Origin: Kitasatospora sp. NBC_01266
Lineage (GTDB): Bacteria; Actinomycetota; Actinomycetes; Streptomycetales; Streptomycetaceae
Direction: 5' to 3'
Length of the DNA stretch: 64,000 nt
Assembly (NCBI RefSeq): GCF_036242395.1
Contig: NZ_CP108458.1
Location: 6,014,001-6,078,000 of the forward strand
Both the position numbers and the translations under genes were made by a program. The notes beneath the pieces were generated by a model. The model made no database searches. It was not told where the DNA came from and saw nothing but the letters and a program-made list of their open reading frames with translations. This document shows positions 18,180-27,431 of the stretch, one piece after another; position 1 is the first letter of the stretch, and every line of letters starts with the position of its first letter.

Positions 18180-19387
18180 GCGCCGCTCCGCTTGCCGGCC
18201 TTCTTGGCGCCGCTCTTCTTCTCGGCGGCCTTCTTGGTGACCTGCTCGGCGGCCTTCGGGGCGGCCTTCTTGGCGACCTGCTCGGCGGCCTTCCTGGTGC
18301 CCGCGGCCTGCTTGGCCGCCGGCGCCTTCCTGGCCGGCGCGGCCGGCGCCTCGGCCACCGGGACCTTGGCGGTCACCCGGGGGGTGGCCACCGCGGCCTC
18401 GACCACGGCCGCGGCGGTCGCCTCGGCCACCGCCTCCTCGGTCGCGCCCGTCTCGGGGCCGACCTCCTTGAGACGGTCCACGCCGGTGCGCACGGCGGCG
18501 GCGTAGATGGTGTCCTCGTCGAGCCGGCGCAGCTCCTCGGCGATCAGGTCGGCCGTCTCGCGCCGCTTGAGCGCCACCAGCCGGTCCGGTGCGCCGGGGA
18601 TGGAGAGGGTGCCCATCAGCCCGTCGGGCCGGTCGAGCACGATCTGGCCGTCCTTGCTGTTCAGCCGCACCGCGGTGATGCCCGGACCGTCGGTGACCAC
18701 CCGCTCGACCGGCGCCCGCAGCCGGTCGTGCAGCCACAGGCCGAGCAGCTCGACGCTGGGGTTGTACGACTCGCCCTCGACCACCGCGGAGGTGATCGTG
18801 CAGGGCCGCTGGTCCAGCGCGGCGGCCAGCATCGAGCGCCAGTTGGTGATCCGGGTCCAGGCCAGGTCGGTGTCACCGGGGGTGTAGCTGTCGGCCCGCA
18901 CGGCCAGCTGGTCGACCGGGGACTCGGCGGTCACCGCGTCGGTGATCCGGCGCTGGGCGATCGCGCCGAGCGGGTCCTGGGCCGGGTGCAGCGGGGCGTT
19001 CTCCGGCCACCAGATCACCACGGGGGCGTCCGGCAGCAGCAGCGGCAGCACCACCGACTGGGCGTGCGAGGTCAGTTCGCCGTGCATCCGGAGGATCACG
19101 GTCTCCCCGGACCCGGCATCCGAGCCGACCAGGATCTCGGCGTCCAGTCGGGCGCCGGCCCGGGCCCGCGGCGAGCGGCCCTCGCGCCTGATCACCGCGA
19201 GGATCCGCGACGGGTGTTCGCGCGAGGCGTCGTTCGCGGACTTGAGGGCGTCGTACGCGCTGCCCTCGTCGGTCACGATCACCAGCGTCAGGACCATGCC
19301 GGCCGCGGTCGAACCGCTGGCCCGGCGGGTGTCCATCAACGCGTTGTTGATCTTGCTGGACGTGGTGTCCGTCAGGTCGATCTTCAT
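18176..19387 (-). CDS. opcA: glucose-6-phosphate dehydrogenase assembly protein OpcA
   Basis: A 403-residue OpcA, the protein needed for activity and redox control of glucose-6-phosphate dehydrogenase in cyanobacteria and actinobacteria. The conserved part includes the N-terminal DLTDTTSSKINNAL, HPSRILAVIRRE, LPLLLPDAPVVIWWPEN and SYTPGDTDLAWTRITNWR. The last 60 residues (from about 345) are an Ala/Lys repeat tail with motifs such as KKAAPKAAEQVTKKAAEK, like histone H1 or the basic end of Streptomyces HupS; this is longer than OpcA from other genera. Both ends overlap neighbours by ATGA, so it is coupled to zwf and pgl. Confidence 0.94.
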   Translation of the reverse strand: MKIDLTDTTSSKINNALMDTRRASGSTAAGMVLTLVIVTDEGSAYDALKSANDASREHPSRILAVIRREGRSPRARAGARLDAEILVGSDAGSGETVILRMHGELTSHAQSVVLPLLLPDAPVVIWWPENAPLHPAQDPLGAIAQRRITDAVTAESPVDQLAVRADSYTPGDTDLAWTRITNWRSMLAAALDQRPCTITSAVVEGESYNPSVELLGLWLHDRLRAPVERVVTDGPGITAVRLNSKDGQIVLDRPDGLMGTLSIPGAPDRLVALKRRETADLIAEELRRLDEDTIYAAAVRTGVDRLKEVGPETGATEEAVAEATAAAVVEAAVATPRVTAKVPVAEAPAAPARKAPAAKQAAGTRKAAEQVAKKAAPKAAEQVTKKAAEKKSGAKKAGKRSGA

Positions 19388-20970
19388 GGCCGGCGCCAGC
19401 TCCTGCCGTCTCGTGCGAGCATCTCGTCCGCCTCGGCCGGTCCCCAGGTGCCGGCCGGGTACTGCGCGGGCTTCCCGTGCTCGTCCCAGTACTTCTCGAT
19501 CGGGTCGAGGATCTCCCAGGAGAGCTCGACCTCCTGGTGCCGGGGGAAGAGGTTGGCGTCGCCGAGCAGTACATCCAGGATGAGCCGCTCGTACGCCTCC
19601 GGGCTCGACTCGGTGAAGGACTCGCCGTAGGCGAAGTCCATCGTGACGTCCCGGACCTCCATCGAGGTGCCCGGCACCTTGGAGCCGAACCGCACCGTGA
19701 CGCCCTCGTCCGGCTGCACCCGGATCACCAGGGCGTTCTGCCCCAGCTCCTCGGTCGCGTAGGAGTCGAACGGCAGGTACGGGGCGCGCTGGAAGACCAC
19801 CGCGATCTCGGTCACCCGGCGGCCCAGGCGCTTGCCGGTCCGCAGGTAGAACGGGACCCCGGCCCAGCGCCGGTTGTTGATCTCCAGCTTGATCGCCGCG
19901 TAGGTGTCGGTCTTGGACTCGGGGTTGATGCCGTCCTCGTCCAGGTACCCGACCACCTCCTCGCCGCCCTGCCAGCCGGCCGCGTACTGGCCGCGCACGG
20001 TGTGCTTGCCGAGGTCCTTGGGCAGCTCCACGGCGCTGAGCACCTTGAGCTTCTCGGCGACCAGGGCCTTGGGGTGGAAGGAGGCCGGCTCCTCGATGGC
20101 GGTCAGCGCCATCAGCTGGAGCAGGTGGTTCTGGATCACGTCACGGGCCGAGCCGATGCCGTCGTAGTACCCGGCCCGGCCACCGATGCCGATGTCCTCG
20201 GCCATGGTGATCTGCACGTGGTCCACGTAGGACCGGTTCCAGATCGGCTCGAACATCGTGTTGGCGAACCGCAGCGCCAGGATGTTCTGGACCGTCTCCT
20301 TGCCCAGGTAGTGGTCGATCCGGAAGACCTCGTCCCGGGGGAAGACCTCGTGGACGACCTTGTTCAACTCCTGGGCGCTGGCCAGGTCGTGGCCGAACGG
20401 CTTCTCGATCACCGCACGGCGCCAGGAGCCGGGCGGCGGGTCGGCCAGCCCGTGCTTCTTCAGCTGCTGGACCACGTTGGGGAAGAACTTCGGCGGCACC
20501 GAGAGGTAGAACGCGAAGTTGCCGCTGGTGCCCTGCGCCTTGTCGAGGTCCTCGATGGTCTGGCGCAGCGTCTCGAAGGCCTCGTCGTCGTCGAAGGTGC
20601 CCTGGACGAACCGCATGCCCTTGGCCAGTTGCTGCCACACCTCCTCGCGGAAGGGGGTGCGCGCGTGGTCCTTGACGGCGTCGTGCACCTCCTGCGCGAA
20701 GTCCTCGTGCTCCCACTCGCGGCGGGCGAAGCCCACCAGCGAGAAGCCCGGCGGCAACAGGCCGCGGTTGGCCAGGTCGTAGATCGCCGGCATCAGTTTC
20801 TTGCGCGACAGGTCGCCGGTGACGCCGAAGATCACCAGGCCGGACGGTCCGGCGATCCGCGGCAGCCGGCGGTCCGCCGGATCACGCAGCGGGTTCACGG
20901 GCAGCTGTGGAATAGCTCCTTGCGTCACCTCGGCCCCCTCCAGGTCGGGAAATGCTCCTGCATTGCTCAC
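19384..20970 (-). CDS. zwf: glucose-6-phosphate 1-dehydrogenase
   Basis: A 528-residue glucose-6-phosphate dehydrogenase, the NADPH-producing entry step of the pentose-phosphate pathway. The dinucleotide loop is VIFGVTGDLSRKKLMPA (about residue 47), the conserved VIEKPFGHDLASA follows, and the active site is RIDHYLGKETVQNILALRFAN (about residue 218). GTG 20970 has GGAG upstream. A 25-residue N-terminal extension ahead of NPLRDPADRRL is short and normal for actinobacteria. It lies 41 bases after tal and overlaps opcA. Confidence 0.97.
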   Translation of the reverse strand: MSNAGAFPDLEGAEVTQGAIPQLPVNPLRDPADRRLPRIAGPSGLVIFGVTGDLSRKKLMPAIYDLANRGLLPPGFSLVGFARREWEHEDFAQEVHDAVKDHARTPFREEVWQQLAKGMRFVQGTFDDDEAFETLRQTIEDLDKAQGTSGNFAFYLSVPPKFFPNVVQQLKKHGLADPPPGSWRRAVIEKPFGHDLASAQELNKVVHEVFPRDEVFRIDHYLGKETVQNILALRFANTMFEPIWNRSYVDHVQITMAEDIGIGGRAGYYDGIGSARDVIQNHLLQLMALTAIEEPASFHPKALVAEKLKVLSAVELPKDLGKHTVRGQYAAGWQGGEEVVGYLDEDGINPESKTDTYAAIKLEINNRRWAGVPFYLRTGKRLGRRVTEIAVVFQRAPYLPFDSYATEELGQNALVIRVQPDEGVTVRFGSKVPGTSMEVRDVTMDFAYGESFTESSPEAYERLILDVLLGDANLFPRHQEVELSWEILDPIEKYWDEHGKPAQYPAGTWGPAEADEMLARDGRSWRRP

Positions 20971-21011
20971 TGCTGGGCTCCGCTTTCAGTGCGTCGTGCT
21001 GGCGGCGGGTG

Positions 21012-22157
21012 TCAGTTGCTCTCGGCGGCGAAGGACGCCAGCGAGGCGGTGACGGTGTCCAGCAGCTCCTGCCAGGACGCCTCGAACTTCTGCACGCCCT
21101 CGTCCTCCAGCACCTGCACCACGTCGTCGTAGTCGACGCCGGCCGCGGCCAGCGCGTCCAGCACCGCCCGGGCGTCCTCGTAGTTACCGGTGATGGTGTC
21201 GCCGTTGACCGGGCCGTGGTCGCCGGTGGCGTCCAGGGTGGCCTCCGGCATGGTGTTCACGGTGCCGGGCGCGACCAGCTCGGTGACGTACAGGGTGTCC
21301 GGCAGCGCCGGGTCCTTGACACCGGTGGAGGCCCAGAGCGGGCGCTGCGCGTTGGCGCCGGCCGCCTGCAGGGCCGTCCAGCGCTCGCCGGCCGGCTTCT
21401 TGCCGTCCACCGAGCCGAAGACCGCCTCGTACGCCTGGTAGGCCAAGCGGGCGTTGGCCAGCGCGGCCTTGGAGCGCAGCTTGACGGCGTCGCCGCCGAT
21501 CGCGTCCAGTCGCTTGTCGATCTCGGTGTCCACCCGGGAGACGAAGAACGAGGCGACGGACTGGATCCCGGACAGGTCGATGCCCTTGGCCTTGGCCTGC
21601 TCCAGGCCGGTCAGGTAGGCGTCGATCACGGCCTTGTAGCGGTCCAGCGAGAAGATCAGCGTGACGTTGACGCTGATGCCCCGGGAGATCACCTCGGTGA
21701 TCGCGGGCAGGCCGGCCTTGGTGGCGGGGATCTTGATCAGCACGTTGGGGCGGTCCACCAGCCACGCCAGCTGCTTGGCCTCGGCCACCGTCGGCGCCGT
21801 CTGGTGCGCCAGGCGCGGGTCGACCTCGATCGAGACCCGGCCGTCGCGGCCGTTGCTGGCGTCGTAGACCGGGCGCAGCACGTCGGCCGCGTCCCGCACG
21901 TCCGCGGTGGTGATCATGCGGACGGCCTCGTCCGTGGTCACCTTGCGGACCGCGAGGTCGCGCAGCTGGGCGTCGTACGAGGAGTCGCCGCTGCCCGCGA
22001 TGGCCTTCTGGAAGATGGTCGGGTTGGTGGTGACACCCACGACGTGCATGTTCTGGACCAGCTCGGCCAGGTTGCCGGTGTTCAGCCGGGTGCGGCTGAG
22101 GTCGTCCAGCCAGATCGCCACGCCTTCGTCGCTGAGGCGCTTCAGTGCGTCAGTCAT
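21012..22157 (-). CDS. tal: transaldolase
   Basis: A 381-residue transaldolase of the non-oxidative pentose-phosphate pathway, moving a dihydroxyacetone unit between sugar phosphates. It has the N-terminal VTTNPTIFQKAI (about residue 43), VSIEVDPRLAHQT, the Schiff-base region LIKIPATKAGLPAITEV (about residue 145), and a later FFVSRVDTEIDKRL. The length is typical of the actinobacterial type, which is longer than the E. coli enzyme. ATG 22157 follows AAGGACTGAG. It lies 98 bases after tkt, with a hairpin between them. Confidence 0.96.
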   Translation of the reverse strand: MTDALKRLSDEGVAIWLDDLSRTRLNTGNLAELVQNMHVVGVTTNPTIFQKAIAGSGDSSYDAQLRDLAVRKVTTDEAVRMITTADVRDAADVLRPVYDASNGRDGRVSIEVDPRLAHQTAPTVAEAKQLAWLVDRPNVLIKIPATKAGLPAITEVISRGISVNVTLIFSLDRYKAVIDAYLTGLEQAKAKGIDLSGIQSVASFFVSRVDTEIDKRLDAIGGDAVKLRSKAALANARLAYQAYEAVFGSVDGKKPAGERWTALQAAGANAQRPLWASTGVKDPALPDTLYVTELVAPGTVNTMPEATLDATGDHGPVNGDTITGNYEDARAVLDALAAAGVDYDDVVQVLEDEGVQKFEASWQELLDTVTASLASFAAESN

Positions 22158-22201
22158 ACTGCTCAGTCCTTAGATCTGTCGGTCAATCAGGAAGCGGGAG
22201 A

Positions 22202-22248
22202 GGCCGCGCGCCCGAGGCACCGTCGCCGGCCGGCTCGGGCGCGCGGCC
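22202..22248 (-). terminator. hairpin between tkt and tal
   Basis: 15-bp perfect inverted repeat (22202-22216 with 22234-22248) with a 17-base loop, 8 bases after the tkt stop. It could be a partial terminator or an RNA-stabilising stem that sets different levels of tkt and of the downstream genes. Confidence 0.6.
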
Positions 22249-22255
22249 GGCAGGC

Positions 22256-24346
22256 CTAGCGGTTGACGGCTTCCAGCGAACGCAGCGACTTGTGCGCGGC
22301 GTGCGCCACGGCCTCGGCGGTGATGCCGAACTCCTGGTACAGCACCTGGTAGTCGGCCGAGGCACCGAAGTGCTCCAGGCTGACGATCCGGCCGTGGTCG
22401 CCGACCAGCTCGCGCCAGCCCTGTGCGATGCCGGCCTCGACCGAGACCCGGGCCTTGACGGTGGGCGGCAGCACCTGGTCGCGGTAGGCCTGGTCCTGCT
22501 CGTTGAACCACTCGACGCACGGCATCGAGACCACCCGGGTCGGGATGCCCTCGGCCTCCAGCGCCTCGCGGGCGGTGACCGCCAGCTGCACCTCGGAGCC
22601 GGTGCCGATCAGGATCACCTGCGGCGCGTTGTCCGAGGCCTCGGCCAGCACGTAGCCGCCCTTGGCCGCGCCCTCGGCGGAGCCGAAGACCTCGCGGTCC
22701 CAGGTCGGCACGCCCTGACGGGTCAGCGCCAGGCCCACCGGGCCGGGGTGGCTGGAGTAGCGCTCCAGCACGGTGCGCCAGACCACGGCCGTCTCGTTGG
22801 CGTCGGCCGGGCGGGCCACCGAGAGGCCCGGGATGGCGCGCAGCGCGGCCAGGTGCTCGACCGGCTGGTGGGTCGGGCCGTCCTCGCCCAGGCCGATCGA
22901 GTCGTGCGTCCAGACGTAGGTGACCGGCAGCTTCATCAGCGCGGCCAGTCGGACCGCCGGGCGCATGTAGTCCGAGAAGACCAGGAAGGTCCCGCCGTAC
23001 ACCCGGGTCTTGCCGTGCAGCGCGATGCCGTTCATGGTCGAGCCCATGGCGTGCTCGCGGATGCCGAAGTGGATCGTCCGGCCGTAGGGGTTGGCCCCCT
23101 TCAGCGGGTTGCCGGTGGGCAGGAAGGACGAACCCTCGTCGATCGTGGTGAGGTTGGACTCCGCGAGGTCGGCCGAGCCGCCCCACAGCTCCGGGATCAC
23201 CGCGCCGAGCGCCTTGAGGGTGTCGCCGCTGGCCTTGCGGGTGGCGACGTCCTTGCCGGCCGGGAAGCTGGGCAGCTCCTTCTTCCAGCCGTTCGGCAGC
23301 TCGCCGGCCTGGATCCGGTCGAACTCGGTGGCCCGCTGCGGGTTGGCGGCGCGCCACTCGGCGAAGCCCAGCTCCCACTCGGCCCGGGTGGCCTTGCCGC
23401 GCTGGATCACGTGGCGGGCGTGGCTGAGCACCGCGTCGCTGACCTCGAAGGTGCGCTCCGGGTCGAAGCCCAGCACCTTCTTGGTGGCGGCGATCTCGGC
23501 GTTGCCGAGCGCGGAGCCGTGCGCCTTGGCGGTGTTCTGCGCGTCCGGGGCGGGCCAGGCGATGATCGTGCGCATGCCGATGATCGACGGGCGCGAGGTC
23601 TCGGCCTTGGCGGCGGCCAGCGCGGCGGCCAGCACCTGCACGTCGATGTCGCCGTTCGCCTTCGGGGCGACCCGCTGGACGTGCCAGCCGTACGCCTCGT
23701 AGCGCGCCAGCACGTCCTCGGAGAAGGCGGTGTGGGTGTCGCCCTCGATCGAGATGTGGTTGTCGTCGTAGATCGCGACCAGGTTGCCCAGCCGCTGGTG
23801 GCCGGCCAGCGAGGAGGCCTCGCCCGAGATGCCCTCCTCCAGGTCGCCGTCGGAGACGATCGCCCAGATGGTGTGGTCGAACGGCGAGTTGCCCGCCTCG
23901 GCCTCGGGGTCGAACAGGCCGCGCTCGTAGCGGGAGGCCATCGCCATGCCCACGGCGTTGGCGATGCCCTGGCCGAGCGGACCGGTGGTGGTCTCCACGC
24001 CGGCCGTGTGGCCGTGCTCGGGGTGGCCGGGGGTGCGGCTGCCGTGCACCCGGAAGGACTTCAGGTCGTCCAGCTCCAGGCCGTAGCCGGAGAGGAAGAG
24101 CTGGGTGTAGAGCGTCATGCTGGTGTGGCCGGGGGACAGCACAAAGCGGTCACGACCCACCCAGTTCGGGTCGGTCGGGTCGTGTCGCAGGAAGCGCTGG
24201 AAGATGAGGTAGGCCGCGGGGGCGAGGGCCATCGCCGTCCCGGGGTGGCCGTTCCCGACCTTCTGCACCGCGTCCATGGCCAGTACCCGGGCGGTGTCGA
24301 CAGTCCGCTCATCCAGCTCGGACCACTCGATTGCGTTCGTCGGCAT
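22256..24346 (-). CDS. tkt: transketolase
   Basis: A 696-residue transketolase, the thiamine-diphosphate enzyme of the pentose-phosphate pathway. Visible landmarks: AVQKVGNGHPGTAMALAPAA near the N-terminus, TTGPLGQGIANAVGMA, the cofactor motif SDGDLEEGISGEASSLAGHQ through DDNHISIEGDT (about residues 155-195), and the central HFGIREHAMGSTMNG. I chose ATG 24346, which has GAGAAGG nine bases upstream. A GTG at 24355 would add three residues and match the Streptomyces MST N-terminus but would sit directly on that ribosome site. It is the first gene of the five-gene minus-strand operon. Confidence 0.96.
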   Translation of the reverse strand: MPTNAIEWSELDERTVDTARVLAMDAVQKVGNGHPGTAMALAPAAYLIFQRFLRHDPTDPNWVGRDRFVLSPGHTSMTLYTQLFLSGYGLELDDLKSFRVHGSRTPGHPEHGHTAGVETTTGPLGQGIANAVGMAMASRYERGLFDPEAEAGNSPFDHTIWAIVSDGDLEEGISGEASSLAGHQRLGNLVAIYDDNHISIEGDTHTAFSEDVLARYEAYGWHVQRVAPKANGDIDVQVLAAALAAAKAETSRPSIIGMRTIIAWPAPDAQNTAKAHGSALGNAEIAATKKVLGFDPERTFEVSDAVLSHARHVIQRGKATRAEWELGFAEWRAANPQRATEFDRIQAGELPNGWKKELPSFPAGKDVATRKASGDTLKALGAVIPELWGGSADLAESNLTTIDEGSSFLPTGNPLKGANPYGRTIHFGIREHAMGSTMNGIALHGKTRVYGGTFLVFSDYMRPAVRLAALMKLPVTYVWTHDSIGLGEDGPTHQPVEHLAALRAIPGLSVARPADANETAVVWRTVLERYSSHPGPVGLALTRQGVPTWDREVFGSAEGAAKGGYVLAEASDNAPQVILIGTGSEVQLAVTAREALEAEGIPTRVVSMPCVEWFNEQDQAYRDQVLPPTVKARVSVEAGIAQGWRELVGDHGRIVSLEHFGASADYQVLYQEFGITAEAVAHAAHKSLRSLEAVNR

Positions 24347-24797
24347 CGTGCTCACCCTTCTCAGGGCTCCTTCCGTATTGAGGTATGACCCCGTGAAGGG
24401 ACCGGTCAGCCACGACACTGTGGGCCTGACGCTGTTTCGTTAGTGCCGGTCACGGAGGGTTGATCCCGCTGCTGCGGCCGAGCCTACCGTCCGGGCCGTG
24501 GCCCGCCTTCCGTACCGCGACAACCGGGAGTTTCGGGTGGCGATTCCCGTTCGTACTGAGTGCAATACGTCGTTACCGCCCGTACCACCTTGGACCGTTT
24601 TGTCCGGTCATGTCCCTCGATGGCCCCGGCTCCTCGCCCGCTCACCCGCGGGAGTGCGGCCCGGCCCCGTCAGCGGACCCCGGGGCGGATCGGGAGATAT
24701 GCACCGTCTAAGGTGGCGTGGTACGCGCAGCGTGAACGGATTCACGAGCAATCGAGCCGGGGACGCCTGCGAAGATTCATCTTCAGTTGGGGTGTTC
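24347..24797. other. divergent intergenic region tkt / ctaB
   Basis: About 440 bases with no convincing gene. It must hold the tkt operon promoter on the minus strand and a ctaB promoter on the plus strand. A possible -10 box TAAGGT lies at 24709-24714, about 85 bases before ctaB, with only a weak -35 match. Short open frames here lack plausible codon use and ribosome sites. Confidence 0.5.
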
Positions 24798-25739
24798 GTG
24801 ACCGCCGTTGAATCCCGCCCCGCCGGGGTCCTCGGGACGACCCCCGCGCACCGGCCGCTGGGGGCCCGTGTCGGGGCATTCGTCGCACTGACCAAGCCTC
24901 GCATCATCGAGCTGCTCCTGATGAGCACCGTTCCGGTGATGTTCCTGGCGCAGCGCGGGGTGCCAAACCTCCTGCTCGTGCTGGAGGTCGTCGTCGGGGG
25001 GTACCTCTCCGCCGGCGGCGCCAACGCGCTGAACATGTACATCGACCGCGACATCGACGCGGTGATGAGCCGCACCGAGCGCCGGCCGCTGGTGACCGGG
25101 ATGGTCTCGCCGCGTGAGGCGATGGTCTTCGGCATCAGCCTGGGTGTGGTCTCCACGTTGTGGCTGGGCTACTTCGTCAACTGGCTGGCCTCCGGGCTGG
25201 CGCTGGCGGGGTTCCTCTTCTACGTGTTCGTCTACACGCTCGGCCTCAAGCGGCGCACCGCGCAGAACATCGTCTGGGGCGGCATCGCCGGCTGCATGCC
25301 GGTGCTGGTCGGCTGGGCGGCGGTGACCGGGTCGCTGAGCTGGGCGCCGTTCGTGCTCTTCCTGGTGATCTTCTTCTGGACGCCGCCGCACTACTGGCCG
25401 CTCTCCATGAAGGTCCGCGACGACTACGCCAAGGCCGGCGTGCCGATGCTGCCGGTGACGGCGGGCAACCTGGCGGTGGCCCGACAGATCGTCATCTACT
25501 CCTGGGTCATGGTGGCCGTCTCGCTGGCCCTGTGGCCGCTGGCGCACACCAGTTGGCTCTACCCGGTGTCGGCCGTGGTGCTGGGGGCGCTCTGGCTCAA
25601 GGAGGCGCACGGCCTGCACGCCCGCGCCAAGTCCGGTGTGGTCGGGGCCAAGCTCAAGGAGATGCGGCTGTTCCACTGGTCCATCACCTACTTGACGCTG
25701 CTGATGGTCGTGATCGCGATCGACCCGTTCGTCAGGTAG
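24798..25739 (+). CDS. ctaB: protoheme IX farnesyltransferase (heme O synthase)
   Basis: A 313-residue UbiA-family membrane prenyltransferase that adds the farnesyl group to protoheme, making heme O for cytochrome oxidase. It has about nine transmembrane helices. The first acidic motif is NMYIDRDIDAVMSRTERRPL (about residue 77), which binds the prenyl diphosphate through magnesium; FWTPPHYWPLSMKVRDDYAKAG is the second conserved block. GTG 24798 is preferred since the conserved part begins near residue 25; GTG 24792 is possible. ctaA, the next enzyme of heme A synthesis, lies 0.6 kb away on the opposite strand. Confidence 0.93.
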   Translation: MTAVESRPAGVLGTTPAHRPLGARVGAFVALTKPRIIELLLMSTVPVMFLAQRGVPNLLLVLEVVVGGYLSAGGANALNMYIDRDIDAVMSRTERRPLVTGMVSPREAMVFGISLGVVSTLWLGYFVNWLASGLALAGFLFYVFVYTLGLKRRTAQNIVWGGIAGCMPVLVGWAAVTGSLSWAPFVLFLVIFFWTPPHYWPLSMKVRDDYAKAGVPMLPVTAGNLAVARQIVIYSWVMVAVSLALWPLAHTSWLYPVSAVVLGALWLKEAHGLHARAKSGVVGAKLKEMRLFHWSITYLTLLMVVIAIDPFVR

Positions 25740-25899
25740 TCGGTTTCGTCAGCTGGTCGGCTTCGTCGGGTAGTCGGACCCGGAACGGCCCTGGTGTGTC
25801 GCGGACACGCCGGGGTCGTTCGCTTTTTCCCCGTGCTGTGGCAGGCGGCACATGGGCGCACCGTCGCGAGTTCCGCTACTCGTGGGTAGCATGCCGGAC

Positions 25900-26238
25900 A
25901 TGAGCAGCGCAGAGACCCCCGCCCCCGCCGCCGTGGACGCCCGTGCCGAGCGCCGGGCCAAGCGCATCGCCAAGAACCTGACCGCGTTCACCGCGCAGCA
26001 CGGCGGCACCGCCGACGGCGTGGTGGAGTACGTGGGCCGGGACGCCACCCGGATCGTGCTGGTCGGCCAGGACGGCGCTTGGGGCGACCAGGTGGCGCCC
26101 AGCTACGCGGTGGGCCGCCGGGCCGCCGAGCTGGCCGGGGTCACGCTGCACGACTCCTTCGAGGGTGAACTCGCCCTGAAGGTACGCACCGGCCCGTACG
26201 AGTGGAAGCGGATGGCGGGTATCCAGATCGGCGGCTGA
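25900..26238 (+). CDS. conserved small hypothetical protein
   Basis: A 112-residue soluble protein with no signal or membrane segment. After an Ala/Pro-rich start it has a basic helix (DARAERRAKRIAKNLTAF), then a predicted alpha/beta part with VVEYVGRDATRIVLVG, GAWGDQVAPSYAV and the C-terminal TGPYEWKRMAGIQIGG. I recall similar proteins next to ctaB and ctaA in Streptomyces but no function. Starts at 25891 and 25900 are both possible; neither has a clear ribosome site. A terminator shared with ctaA follows. Confidence 0.75.
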   Translation: MSSAETPAPAAVDARAERRAKRIAKNLTAFTAQHGGTADGVVEYVGRDATRIVLVGQDGAWGDQVAPSYAVGRRAAELAGVTLHDSFEGELALKVRTGPYEWKRMAGIQIGG

Positions 26239-26280
26239 CGCTGCCGAGCCGGATCCGCCGGCCGGTACGGACGGTACGGA

Positions 26281-26321
26281 CAAGGCCCTGACCCCCCGGT
26301 GCGGTGGGAGTCAGGGCCTTG
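26281..26321. terminator. bidirectional terminator before ctaA
   Basis: Perfect 12-bp stem CAAGGCCCTGAC (26281-26292) and GTCAGGGCCTTG (26310-26321) between convergent genes. Confidence 0.8.
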
Positions 26322-26363
26322 CCGTGTGTCGGTGTCCTGCTGTGTGCCAGTGCTTCGCGGGGT

Positions 26364-27338
26364 TCAGACCGCGGCCTGGGCCTCCTGCGCGGCCTGGGCC
26401 GGCAGCGTGTCGGCCGGCTCGGCTGCGGCGCCCTCCCGGACCCGCAGCGCCAGCGGGACGCGCAGCACGGCGATCCAGGTCAGCGTGGCGCCGAGCATGT
26501 GCAGGCCGACCAGCAGCTCCGGCGCGTCGGTGAAGTACTGCACGAAGCCCAGCACGCCCTGCGCCATCAGCACCACGAACAGCTCCCGGGCCCGGGCCCG
26601 GGCGGCCGGCGGGGCCTTGACGGCGGCCAGTACGAAGATCACCGCGAGCGACAACCCGACCGTCACGCAGGCGAAGTCGGTGTGCAGCTGGGCCAGCCGG
26701 TCGTAGCTGATCGGGATCCGCGGCACGTCGCTGGAGTCGCCCGGGTGGTGCCCCGCGCCGGTGACCAGCGTGCCGGCCACCACCAGCGCACCCGTGGCGG
26801 CCACCAGCACGTGGCTCAGCTGCCTGACCGGCCCGCCGACCAACGCCCGGGGCGGCCCGTCACCCTCCTTGGCCCGCTCCCAGGTCACCAGCGCCACCCA
26901 GACCAGCGCCAGCGCCGAGAGCATGTGGCAGGCCACCACGTACGGGTTGAGCTTGACCAGCACGGTGATCCCGCCGAGCACGGCGTTGCTCATCACCACC
27001 CAGAACTGCCACCACCCCAGCCGGGTCAGCGACCGCCGCCACTCGGTCGAGCAGCGCGCCGCCAGGATGGCCCAGCCGATCGCCGCGCAGAGCACGTAGG
27101 TGAGCATCCGGTTGGTGAACTCGATGATCCCGTGGAAGCCCATCGCCGGCGTGGGCGTGATGCTGTCCCCGGTGCAGGTCGGCCAGGTCTTGCAGCCGAG
27201 CCCGGAACCGGTCAGCCGGACCGCGCCGCCGGTGACCACGATGACGACGCTCATCACCAGCGCGGCGAGGGCGGCCCGCCGCACCATGGAGGCGGACGGG
27301 TGCCAGCGCTCGGCCAGCAGGGAGAAGGGGGTACGCAC
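26364..27338 (-). CDS. ctaA: heme A synthase (COX15/CtaA family)
   Basis: A 324-residue membrane protein with about eight helices, the COX15/CtaA heme A synthase that oxidises heme O to heme A. Conserved parts include TGGAVRLTGSGLGCKTWPTC (about residues 36-56), with the paired cysteine seen in Gram-positive enzymes, and the heme-ligand region GFHGIIEFTNRML (about 67-80). A second His-containing half has YDRLAQLHTDFACV and LVGLHMLGATLTW. GTG 27338 follows AGGATGAACC. The C-terminal end is Ala-rich. It is the last core gene before the accessory island. Confidence 0.93.
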   Translation of the reverse strand: MRTPFSLLAERWHPSASMVRRAALAALVMSVVIVVTGGAVRLTGSGLGCKTWPTCTGDSITPTPAMGFHGIIEFTNRMLTYVLCAAIGWAILAARCSTEWRRSLTRLGWWQFWVVMSNAVLGGITVLVKLNPYVVACHMLSALALVWVALVTWERAKEGDGPPRALVGGPVRQLSHVLVAATGALVVAGTLVTGAGHHPGDSSDVPRIPISYDRLAQLHTDFACVTVGLSLAVIFVLAAVKAPPAARARARELFVVLMAQGVLGFVQYFTDAPELLVGLHMLGATLTWIAVLRVPLALRVREGAAAEPADTLPAQAAQEAQAAV

Positions 27339-27431
27339 CGGTTCATCCTAGGTTGCGCGCTTGCCGATCTTGCGGCGGGGGGAACGTCGGGGGTCGGCGG
27401 GTCGGCGCGGCGGTCGGGGATGCCGAAGCTG

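Noticed and set aside
22145..24388. A 747-codon plus-strand open frame opposite tkt, and similar long frames opposite uvrA, uvrC, sufB, the LamG gene and the NRPS
   Set aside because: They are shadows of GC-rich third positions in real genes. Their products are low-complexity Arg/Gly/Ala/His-rich chains without domains, and they have no ribosome sites.
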